Positions 25,140 through 33,572 of a stretch of 64,000 nucleotides of DNA are shown in pieces; positions within the stretch are counted from its first letter, which is position 1; the number at the start of each line of letters is the position of its first letter. The translations under genes were made by a program, and so were the position numbers. The stretch is from assembly GCA_009377495.1 (NCBI GenBank), contig WHTZ01000014.1:1-64000 (forward strand), in the 5' to 3' direction. The notes under the pieces were generated by a model. That model saw only the letters and a program-made list of their open reading frames with translations, ran no database searches and was not told the origin of the DNA. Source of the stretch: Luteitalea sp. Lineage in GTDB: Bacteria; Acidobacteriota; Vicinamibacteria; Vicinamibacterales; Vicinamibacteraceae.

Positions 25140-28100
25140 ATGGATGGACGTATGAGGCTTTCGGTGCTTTCGGTGTTACTCCTGCTGGCGATTGCCGCTT
25201 GCCCGCAAGTCGCCTTCAGCCAGGTGGCCCAGATCACTGGCCGTGTGACTGACGCGACCGAGGCAGTCACGCCTGACGCCACGATCATCGTCACCAATGA
25301 GCAGACAGGAATCGCCACTCACGCGACGACCAACAACGCCGGCTACTACGCCGTACCGCAGCTCAAGCCGGGCACATACCAGATTGAGGTCGTCGCACCC
25401 GGCTTCCGCAGCCTCACCCGCACTGGCATCAACCTGAGCGTCGAGCAGGTGGCCAGGCTGGACTTCCAGCTAGAGATTGGCGAGGTGACCGAATCGGTTG
25501 AGGTCGTGGGTGCCGCGCCGCTGTTGGAATCGTCGCGACCCACGGTCGGACAGGTGATCGAAAACAAGCGGATTGTCGATCTGCCGCTGAACGGCCGGAA
25601 CCCCTTCCAGCTCGCGACGCTGACGCCAGGCGTTGTTTCGTTCTCGAGCTTCGGGACTCCGCAAATGGGCGGAGGCCGCAACGCCACCAGTGAGGTTCAA
25701 CTCGACGGGACCAGCAACACGGCGGCGGAAAACAATGTCGGCATCAACAGTATCGTTTACACGCCCTCGGTTGACAGCGTGGAAGAGTTCAAAGTGGAAG
25801 TCAACACGTTGTCGGCCGAATACGGCCGCTTCTCCGGCGGCGTGATCAACATGGTCACCAAGTCGGGCACGAACCAGATCCACGGCTCCAGCTACTGGTT
25901 CCACCGCGACGACGCCCTCGATGCGAACAACTTCTTTGCGAACCGGGCCGGCCTCGAGAAGAGTGGTTTCAAGCGGGACCAATATGGGGGGAGCCTCGGC
26001 GGCCCGCTCGTGAGAGATCGGACGTTCTGGTTCGTGGGATTCGAGCGTACCAACTCCCGGTCGCAGGACGTGTTTACCGGCACGGTCCCCCCGGAGGCCT
26101 GGCGACGGGGTGACTTCAGCAACCTTCGAGATGCTAACGGGCAGCCGATCACCATCTATGATCCCGCCACGTTGCGTGAAGACCCGAACAACCCCGGTCA
26201 GTTCATTCGGGATCCGTTTCCCAACAACGTCATTCCGCCGGATCGGATCAATCCGGTGGCCCGCAACGTGCTCGAGTTCTACCCAGAGCCCAACACGGAG
26301 CCGACCAACCCCAACACCTTCGCCAACAATTTCGTGAGTGGCGGCTCAGACCCCAGCGACAACTATCGGGTCGATTCACGCATCGACCACAACTTCAGCG
26401 AAAAGTGGCGGACCTTCCTGCGTTACTCCGTGAATCCGAGCGAGGGCCAGAGTTTCATTCCCTGGGACAATCCGGCCGCTCCCGGTACTGTGGGCGACGG
26501 CGTCAATACCAGCGTGGCGCTCAACCACACCTATATCCTCAGTCCGACCGTTGTCGCCGATCTTCGCTACGGTTTCGGCCGCAATGCGAACGACCGGCGC
26601 AACTTCTCCGACGGCTTCGACCTCACGCAGCTCGGCTTTCCACAGAGTTACATGGAGCAGGCCGCCATCAACGGCTTGAACTTCCCCCGCTTCGACATGG
26701 GTGGCACGACGATGAACATCGGCGCCAGTGACTGGAGCAAAGTCAAGAACATCGTCATGAACCACGTGGTCAGTGGCAGCGTCACGAAGCACATGAGCCG
26801 TCACACGCTCAAGTTCGGAGCCGAGTGGCGCAAGCTGTTCGTGAACTTCGAACAGCACGGCCAGCCCTCGGGCGGACTCGACTTCAACCGAGCCTGGACG
26901 CAACGTGAGATCAACACGTCGAACAATCTGGAAGGCTTCCCGATGGCCTCGTTCATGCTAGGACTTGCCGACGATGCGACGATGAGCCATACGGTCGCGT
27001 CCGCCTCGGAGAGCAGTTACTGGGCCTTCTACGTTCAGGACGACTGGAAAATTACTGACAGGTTAACGATGAGCTTGGGTTTGCGCTACGACGTGGACAT
27101 CCCGCGTACGGAGCGTTTTAATCGCCAGTCCTTTTTCGACATCGACGCCCCCTCGCCGATCGCGTCGCAGGTCAGCGCCTCATCGCTCTGCCCGGCTTGC
27201 GGCGACCTCCGCGGTGCGATGGGCTTCGTGACGCCGGACAACCGCGGCCAGGCGCCGGCCGACAAGAACAACTTTGGTCCGCGCCTCGGCCTGGCGTATC
27301 AGCTCACCAACAGCACCGTTCTGCGCACTGGCTACGGGATCAGTTACATGCCGTCCGTGATGCAGGCTGCTGGAACCACCGGCACCTCCGGCATGCAAGG
27401 CTTTACGAGCTCGACCACGGGCAACTTCACCTTCGACAATATGCGGACGATCCATACCACTTTGGAGAATCCCTTCAGGGACGGCTTCAATCTTCCGCTC
27501 GGCCCGGATGGAGGCGCAGCCACGGACCTCGGCTTCGGCATCGGCGCGTCCTTCTTTGACAACACCAGGAGCGGGAAGATCCAGCAGTGGAACCTCAATA
27601 TCCAGCAGCAGTTGCCTGGCGATCTGCTGGTGGAGGTGGGCTACCTCGGCAACCGCGGCACCGATCTGCCGGACGGTGACGGCGGTCGAAGCTTCAACCA
27701 GCTTTCTCCAGAGTTGATGGCGCTAGGTCCGGACCTGCTCGAGCTCGTAGATAACCCGTTCTACGGCGTGATTACCGATTCCACGTCTTCCCTGAGCCAG
27801 AGACAGGTCAACCGCAACCAGCTCTTGCGGGCGTTCCCTCAATACACCAGCGTCAGCTCGGGTCGCAAGTCAGGCGCGACGTCTGAGTACCATGCGATGA
27901 CCCTGCGTGCCGATAAGCGCTTCAGCAAGGGTCTGAGCGTCCTGGTGTCGTACACGTTCAGCAAGCTCATGGACGATGCGTCCTCAACGGTCAGTTGGAT
28001 CGGACCGATCGCCGATAGCCGGCTCGATCACACGAACCGCGACCTGGAGTGGTCCCTCTCCTCGATGGATGTGTCGAGCAGATTTGTGGCGAGCTGGGTC

Positions 28101-28622
28101 TACGAGCTGCCCTTCGGCAGAGGCCGTCGGTTTGGCTCTGGCGCTTCCGGTGTCTTGGACTTTCTCATCGGCGGCTGGCAGACCAACGGAATCCTCACGT
28201 TGGCTCGTGGCACACCCCTCTTCATCACTGGGGTGCCCAACGATACCGGGATCTTCAGCGGACAGCGGGCCGTCCGCGACGACCGGAGCGCGCATATCTC
28301 CGGCGGCACCAGAGACGAGCGGATCAACCAGTGGTTCGACACGAGCGTGTTCTCGCTCCCGGAGCCGTTCACCTTCGGCAACGTCTCCCGAACGCTCCCG
28401 GACGTCCGGAACCCCGGAATCAGGAATCTCGACTTGTCGTTCTTCAAGAACTACGCGGTCGGCGATCGATTCACCGTCCAGTACCGCCTTGAAATGTTCA
28501 ACGCCTTGAACACGCCCCAGTTTGGCAGCCCCAACACCGACATACAGTCGAGCAACTTTGGCGTGATTACAAGTGCTGGCGCGGCCCGCCAGATCCAGAT
28601 GGCCGTCAAGCTCATCTGGTAA
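25140..28622 (+). CDS. Oar-type TonB-dependent receptor
   Basis: 1160 residues. A signal peptide (1-28) precedes a carboxypeptidase-regulatory-like domain (about 30-115: ITGRVTDATEAVTPDATIIV, TTNNAGYYAVPQLKPGTYQIEV). The plug domain follows (ESVEVVGAAPLLE, LPLNGRNPFQLATLTPGV) and then a ~900-residue beta-barrel with KSGTNQIHGSSYWF, GGSLGGPLVRDRTFWFVGFE and FRTGYGISY-type strands, ending in an aromatic-poor strand MAVKLIW. This type is greatly expanded in Acidobacteriota and imports or binds glycans or peptides at the outer membrane. It is followed 11 bases later by a glycosidase gene. Confidence 0.92.
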   Translation: MDGRMRLSVLSVLLLLAIAACPQVAFSQVAQITGRVTDATEAVTPDATIIVTNEQTGIATHATTNNAGYYAVPQLKPGTYQIEVVAPGFRSLTRTGINLSVEQVARLDFQLEIGEVTESVEVVGAAPLLESSRPTVGQVIENKRIVDLPLNGRNPFQLATLTPGVVSFSSFGTPQMGGGRNATSEVQLDGTSNTAAENNVGINSIVYTPSVDSVEEFKVEVNTLSAEYGRFSGGVINMVTKSGTNQIHGSSYWFHRDDALDANNFFANRAGLEKSGFKRDQYGGSLGGPLVRDRTFWFVGFERTNSRSQDVFTGTVPPEAWRRGDFSNLRDANGQPITIYDPATLREDPNNPGQFIRDPFPNNVIPPDRINPVARNVLEFYPEPNTEPTNPNTFANNFVSGGSDPSDNYRVDSRIDHNFSEKWRTFLRYSVNPSEGQSFIPWDNPAAPGTVGDGVNTSVALNHTYILSPTVVADLRYGFGRNANDRRNFSDGFDLTQLGFPQSYMEQAAINGLNFPRFDMGGTTMNIGASDWSKVKNIVMNHVVSGSVTKHMSRHTLKFGAEWRKLFVNFEQHGQPSGGLDFNRAWTQREINTSNNLEGFPMASFMLGLADDATMSHTVASASESSYWAFYVQDDWKITDRLTMSLGLRYDVDIPRTERFNRQSFFDIDAPSPIASQVSASSLCPACGDLRGAMGFVTPDNRGQAPADKNNFGPRLGLAYQLTNSTVLRTGYGISYMPSVMQAAGTTGTSGMQGFTSSTTGNFTFDNMRTIHTTLENPFRDGFNLPLGPDGGAATDLGFGIGASFFDNTRSGKIQQWNLNIQQQLPGDLLVEVGYLGNRGTDLPDGDGGRSFNQLSPELMALGPDLLELVDNPFYGVITDSTSSLSQRQVNRNQLLRAFPQYTSVSSGRKSGATSEYHAMTLRADKRFSKGLSVLVSYTFSKLMDDASSTVSWIGPIADSRLDHTNRDLEWSLSSMDVSSRFVASWVYELPFGRGRRFGSGASGVLDFLIGGWQTNGILTLARGTPLFITGVPNDTGIFSGQRAVRDDRSAHISGGTRDERINQWFDTSVFSLPEPFTFGNVSRTLPDVRNPGIRNLDLSFFKNYAVGDRFTVQYRLEMFNALNTPQFGSPNTDIQSSNFGVITSAGAARQIQMAVKLIW

Positions 28623-28633
28623 ACGACCACGCC

Positions 28634-30895
28634 ATGAACAGACCCCTATTTGGCGGACTACTCTTAGGCACGGCATCCCTCTTTGTTCTGCTTTCTGCCG
28701 CTACATCACAGGACACTGAGGAATCGGCCATTGTTCCGCTTGACGCACACGGCCCTCCGGAAATCAGCGACCTCAGGGTCAATTCGGATGAGATCGGCCT
28801 GTACGAGAAGTTTGAGATCACGTTCGACTTGTCAGGAGACTGGGATAACCCGTTCGACCTGGATCAGGTTAGCGTCGCCGCCGATTTTCACGCCCCCGAT
28901 GGCCAACAACTCGCTGTTCCTGGCTTCTTCTACCAGGAATACCGCCTCGATGAGAATGGGAGCCATAGAACAGTGGGCTCGCCGGTATGGAAGGTTCGGT
29001 TCACTCCGGTCAGGGCCGGCGAGCACAGCTATCAGGTGATTGTAAACAACAAGGGGGAGAAGATAACCACTCCCTCGCACACCTTCAGCAGCGTCCAATA
29101 TCACGCTAATCACGGCTTCTTGAGGATTTCACAAACCAATCCCCTCTATTTCGAATTTGATGACCGCACACCCTTCTTTGGCGTCGCCATGGGCAGATGT
29201 TGTGGTGATAACGCCGAGCTCCAACGACTGTATAGACGATTTGCTCCGGTAGGTGGCAACTATAACCGATTGTTCCTGACCAACGGTCCCTATGACATCG
29301 AGGAATTAAACACGTCTCCCAATAGGCCAGATCGGGGATTGGGAAGAATGAACCTGGAGACGTCGTGGAATCTGGACAACGTCCTCGAGCTCGGCGAACA
29401 GCTCGGCATCTACCATATCGTGACCCTGACCAATCAGTGGACGTTTAATCACAGATGGGAGGACCACGTCTTTAACAAAGCCAACGGAGGCATCCTCGAC
29501 GCTCCCGACGAGTACTGGACAAGCGAGCAGGCTATGGAGTATCTCGAAAGGCGCGTTCGATACATTATTGCCAGGTGGGGGTATTCCACATCGGTCTTTT
29601 CATGGGATTTGTGGAATGAATACAGTGCGATGCCAGGATCTGACCTATCTGTGGCCATTCCGTGGCATCAACGCATGGCCCGCTATATCTCTTCCCTCGA
29701 TGCTTTTGATCATGTGATTCATACGAACGACGGAAGTCTGAATGGGCGCGACCAGATGCATCAATTGCCGGAAATGGAGGTCGTTTCAACTAATAGCTAT
29801 ATGGTCACAAACATCGCGAATGTGGCTGAATTCTGGACAAAGCGCCATACAGGCCAGTTTCACAAACCCTATGTGCTTACGGAATTCGGTACTGGACATA
29901 GTGTTGGAGCCGTCGGCGGTTATGCGGGTATGGACCCGGAGCGACGAATGGTTCATGATGGCCTTTGGAGTCCGTTAATCAGCGGTAGTGCAAGCACAGG
30001 TTTGGCCTGGGAGGGCAACTGGCTGGACCATGAGATATTTTATACCTATGTAAAGGCCGTCTCAAGATTTGTAGAGGGTATTCCTTTTAGCAAGCGCAAG
30101 TGGTCGCCGGTTGATGTCGCCTCGCTCCGATTCAACAACGCACACACTTCTAATTCTAATCAGAGCTATGGCGATGTGATTGTTGAGGGATGGTCTGGGA
30201 ACTTCAGAAGATCAGATAATGTGCCGGACGTATTTCAGATAGACCGAGATGGCCACGTTGACCACCAGGAATCATTGAATGCCGAGCTCACTGGCTCGCC
30301 AGGACGGAGAGATACGTCGTCGGTTGCATTTGAGGCGGAGTATCCGGGGGATGGTGAATTTGTCGTTTACATTACCGAAGTGCGGAATACTGAGCCAACG
30401 CCGCAGCTCACGGTAACGGTCGATGACGAGGAAGTACTAAGAGAAGATGTACTGGCTTTGGAAATCGATGATTACCATCCCATCATGCACAATCAATATT
30501 ACACGATACCTATATCAGGTGGGGCACACACGATTCGGATAGAGAATACGGGCGGCGGCAGCTTCGTCACCGCGTTCGAGCTCAAAGATTACATCCGGCG
30601 AGACGCACTGGACCTGGAGGTTCGAGGCCTTCAATGTGACGACTATATCCTCCTGTGGTTGAAGAATCAAAAATTCACCCTGCTACATGATCTGATGGAT
30701 GTGGAACTAAAGCCGCAGCCGGAAGGGAGACTGGAACTAGAACATGTACCGGACGGCACGTGGATTGCGGAATGGATGAATACCATAGATGCGGCATCAG
30801 TCAGAACAGAAGTGGTAGAAAGTACGAATCAGCGACTTGTATTGAGCACGCCGGTCGTTGAAGAGAGCGTTGCGGTTCGCTTGCGAAAGATGTAA
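28634..30895 (+). CDS. DUF5060 glycoside-hydrolase-like exported protein
   Basis: 753 residues with a signal peptide (1-25). An N-terminal DUF5060 beta-sandwich (about 40-130: ISDLRVNSDEIGLYEKFEITF, GSPVWKVRFTPVRAGEHSY) precedes a TIM-barrel domain. Candidate catalytic residues are E329 in WDLWNEYS and E417 in VLTEFGTGH, the spacing expected for clan GH-A. A C-terminal beta domain follows. The substrate is unknown, perhaps a plant or host glycan. Codon use is noticeably more AT-rich than in all neighbours, hinting at recent acquisition. It probably shares a transcript with the receptor upstream. Confidence 0.8.
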   Translation: MNRPLFGGLLLGTASLFVLLSAATSQDTEESAIVPLDAHGPPEISDLRVNSDEIGLYEKFEITFDLSGDWDNPFDLDQVSVAADFHAPDGQQLAVPGFFYQEYRLDENGSHRTVGSPVWKVRFTPVRAGEHSYQVIVNNKGEKITTPSHTFSSVQYHANHGFLRISQTNPLYFEFDDRTPFFGVAMGRCCGDNAELQRLYRRFAPVGGNYNRLFLTNGPYDIEELNTSPNRPDRGLGRMNLETSWNLDNVLELGEQLGIYHIVTLTNQWTFNHRWEDHVFNKANGGILDAPDEYWTSEQAMEYLERRVRYIIARWGYSTSVFSWDLWNEYSAMPGSDLSVAIPWHQRMARYISSLDAFDHVIHTNDGSLNGRDQMHQLPEMEVVSTNSYMVTNIANVAEFWTKRHTGQFHKPYVLTEFGTGHSVGAVGGYAGMDPERRMVHDGLWSPLISGSASTGLAWEGNWLDHEIFYTYVKAVSRFVEGIPFSKRKWSPVDVASLRFNNAHTSNSNQSYGDVIVEGWSGNFRRSDNVPDVFQIDRDGHVDHQESLNAELTGSPGRRDTSSVAFEAEYPGDGEFVVYITEVRNTEPTPQLTVTVDDEEVLREDVLALEIDDYHPIMHNQYYTIPISGGAHTIRIENTGGGSFVTAFELKDYIRRDALDLEVRGLQCDDYILLWLKNQKFTLLHDLMDVELKPQPEGRLELEHVPDGTWIAEWMNTIDAASVRTEVVESTNQRLVLSTPVVEESVAVRLRKM

Positions 30896-30906
30896 CCACG
30901 CCTTGC

Positions 30907-32190
30907 TCAAGCCAGGGTCCATCGGGGTGCGGTTTTCCAGCTGCCCCGTGTGAAGTCCGGGAAGTCGACTGGACGTCCGTTCGTGGCTACTGATTGTTCT
31001 GAGAGGGGCGCGATGGCGCTCGACGTGACGGAATCGTATACATTCCAGTCGGGCATCTTGTTTGCACGAAGTGCCCTGATGATCCGATCCCACTCGATGG
31101 GTGTCCGTCGCGAGGAACCGCCATGGCCCCGGATGGCATTCCGGCGCGGCGCGGGATTGTAATGCTTGAGCACCGGGTGCTCGTACTCCACGAGGTATTT
31201 CGCGGCAGGCTCCCATTGATCTGTCTCTGGACTCCGGCCGTCGATGTAGATGCGAGATTCCGGCGTTTCCACGTAGTGAGGCGACCACCACACACCCTTG
31301 GTCCCTTGAAGGCGATAGAAGCCGCGTGGATGCGGCGTGTTGGTGTCGAAGTTCAGCGTGACCATTTTGCCGCTGGCGGTGCGGATCAGCGTGACGTTGT
31401 AGTCACCCTGTGCCATTGGCTTGGTCGCATAGGGATGCTCTTTGCCGTAGAAGAATCGGGCAAATTCATTGAGCATGACGGCTTTCGAGCTCATCGACAC
31501 GAGATACTCGAAGCGGTCGCCATGATTGATGTCGAGCTGCGGCATCATGGCACTCATCGGGTGATCCGGGTACTGATTGCCGTTCCGTTTCACGGAATGG
31601 TGCAGACGCCACGGCTCGCGCTCGGGGTCGAACTTCACGAGTCGGAGATCATGCACATATCCCCCTTCGGCGTGCCGAACATCCCCGAATAGGCCCTGGT
31701 GGACCATGTTGGTGACGTTGAGGCTCCGGAAGCCCTCAACCCCAAGCGTGGCCCATTTCCCAGTGCTCTCAAAGGTCTCAATGATTTGCCAACCCTCGTC
31801 CACTGTCAGGACGACTGGCACCTCTACGATGGCGTGCTTCCCGTTCCGCATGGCCGAGAGTGCAACAGGCACGTGCCATTCCCAGGGGGTAGCGCAGAGG
31901 ACGGCGTCGAGGTCCTCCTCCTCACACAGGCGCTCGAAGTCGGTCTCGCTGCGGTTGTAGAGACGCGGTGTGGGACGGCCGGATTCCTCGACCCACCGCT
32001 TCGCTCCATAGAGGTTTCGGTTGTTGATGTCGCACAGGCATGGCACCTCCACGCCCTCGATGCCCATGACAGCATCGAGATGGAAGGAGCCGCGCCCGCC
32101 AACACCAATGAATCCAATCTTGATCGGCCTATCCCGCCGAGGGGCTTGAAGGCTCTTCAGAAAGCTCCGGCGATCCGTCGAGGTGCTCAT
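30907..32190 (-). CDS. GH109-like Gfo/Idh/MocA protein, paralogue 1
   Basis: 427 residues from the ATG at 32190, five bases after the upstream gene's stop. A truncated Tat-like start (DRRSFLKSL) lacks a clear hydrophobic segment. The Rossmann domain IKIGFIGVGGRGSFHLD is followed by TPWEWHVPVALSAM and VEVPVVL, where the usual EKP is replaced. The segment RNGNQYPDHPM...INHGDRFEYLVSMSS resembles GH109 alpha-N-acetylgalactosaminidases, which use bound NAD+ to cleave GalNAc. Function in this branch is inferred. It is the distal gene of a receptor operon. Confidence 0.8.
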   Translation of the reverse strand: MSTSTDRRSFLKSLQAPRRDRPIKIGFIGVGGRGSFHLDAVMGIEGVEVPCLCDINNRNLYGAKRWVEESGRPTPRLYNRSETDFERLCEEEDLDAVLCATPWEWHVPVALSAMRNGKHAIVEVPVVLTVDEGWQIIETFESTGKWATLGVEGFRSLNVTNMVHQGLFGDVRHAEGGYVHDLRLVKFDPEREPWRLHHSVKRNGNQYPDHPMSAMMPQLDINHGDRFEYLVSMSSKAVMLNEFARFFYGKEHPYATKPMAQGDYNVTLIRTASGKMVTLNFDTNTPHPRGFYRLQGTKGVWWSPHYVETPESRIYIDGRSPETDQWEPAAKYLVEYEHPVLKHYNPAPRRNAIRGHGGSSRRTPIEWDRIIRALRANKMPDWNVYDSVTSSAIAPLSEQSVATNGRPVDFPDFTRGSWKTAPRWTLA

Positions 32191-32195
32191 ACGCC

Positions 32196-33572
32196 TCAGA
32201 CGTAGGCCACGAAATTGGACAAGTCGAGACGCGCCCGGCTTTGCCACGTGCCTCGGGTAAAGTCCGGAAAGTCCACCGGCTTGCTCCTATTGGCGACTGA
32301 TTGCTCTGTGAGCGGAGAAATGACACTGGAAGTGACCGAGTCGTACACGTCGAAGTACGGCATCTCGTTCCTGCGCAGCGCCTCGACGAGCAGGCTCCAC
32401 GTCAGCGGCGTTCGCCTGGCGCCGCTGCCGTGCCCGCGCAACGCAGCCCGCTCCGGAGGGTCGTACGCTTTGATGAGCGGGTGCTGGTACTCCTGCAGGT
32501 ACGGCGTCGCGTCCTCCCATTCGTGCTCTTCCGGGCTGATGCCGTCTAGGTAAATCTTCGGCCCGCCGAGCCCTCGTCCGTTGATGAAAACACCCTTCGA
32601 TCCCTGCACGCGGAGGATGCCCCTGGGATGCGGCGTGTGCGTGTCGTGATTCAGCGTCACGAGCTTCCCGTCGACCGTACGGAGGATGGTCGCGTTGTAG
32701 TCGCCTTGCGTCATGGGCAGCGTGACGTTGGGATGATCCGGCGCGTAGTACGTCTTCGCAAACTCGTTGAGCATGCCGGACCGTGTGCTCATGGACATGA
32801 GGAAGTCGAAGCGGTCGCCGTGGTTGACGTCCAGGTACGGCATGATGGTGTTCATGGGGTGATCCGGGTAGAGGTTGCCGTTACGATGAATCGAGTGCCA
32901 GAGACGCCACGGCTCTTCCTCCGGATCGTGCATCACGAGGCGCAGATCGTGAATGTAGCCGCCCTCGGCATGAATGATCTCTCCGAGGACGCCTTCTTTG
33001 ATCATGTTCAAGAGGGCCAAGTTCATTCCGTCGCCGGACTCGAGCAGCACCTGCTCGAGCGCGAGCGTGGCCCATTTCCCGGTCTGCTCAGAGGTCTCGA
33101 TCAGCTCCCACGCCTCGTCTAGCGTGAGGACAATGGGAACCTCGCTCACGGCATGCTTGTCGCTTCGCATCGCCGCCAGGCACACGGGCGTGTGCCACTT
33201 CCAAGAGGTGGAGCAGATGACGGCGTCGAGCGTCTCGCTCTCGCACATCCGCTGGAAGTCCGTCTCGCCGCGGCCGTAGAGGGCAGGGGCCGGGCGGCCG
33301 GATTCATCGACCATCTTCTTCGCGTTTTGCAGCCGGCCCTCTCGTATCTCGCAGAGCGCCGGGATCTCCACGCCGTCCATGCCGAGCGCGCAGTCGAGGT
33401 GGTACGTTCCCCTTCCCCCGATCCCGACGAACCCGAGACGGATCGGTTTGGCGGAGGCGCGGGCGGGGGCTGGCACCTGACCGCCGGAGGCCGTGCCGGA
33501 CGCGAGGGTCGCGCCGCCCGCCGCGACAGCAGAGACCTTCAAGAATGCTCTCCGGTCGACGTGCGTATCCAC
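32196..33572 (-). CDS. GH109-like Gfo/Idh/MocA protein, paralogue 2 (Tat-exported)
   Basis: 458 residues starting with a GTG at 33572 that overlaps the receptor's TAG. The Tat signal is complete (DRRAFLKVSAVAAGGATLASG). The Rossmann start IRLGFVGIGGRGTYHLD, TSWKWHTPVCLAAM, SEVPIVL and RNGNLYPDHPM...VNHGDRFDFLMSMST parallel the downstream gene, so the two are tandem duplicates. They also share YDSVTSS near the C-terminus. A GalNAc-releasing or related sugar role is inferred from the GH109-like segment. Confidence 0.85.
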   Translation of the reverse strand: MDTHVDRRAFLKVSAVAAGGATLASGTASGGQVPAPARASAKPIRLGFVGIGGRGTYHLDCALGMDGVEIPALCEIREGRLQNAKKMVDESGRPAPALYGRGETDFQRMCESETLDAVICSTSWKWHTPVCLAAMRSDKHAVSEVPIVLTLDEAWELIETSEQTGKWATLALEQVLLESGDGMNLALLNMIKEGVLGEIIHAEGGYIHDLRLVMHDPEEEPWRLWHSIHRNGNLYPDHPMNTIMPYLDVNHGDRFDFLMSMSTRSGMLNEFAKTYYAPDHPNVTLPMTQGDYNATILRTVDGKLVTLNHDTHTPHPRGILRVQGSKGVFINGRGLGGPKIYLDGISPEEHEWEDATPYLQEYQHPLIKAYDPPERAALRGHGSGARRTPLTWSLLVEALRRNEMPYFDVYDSVTSSVISPLTEQSVANRSKPVDFPDFTRGTWQSRARLDLSNFVAYV

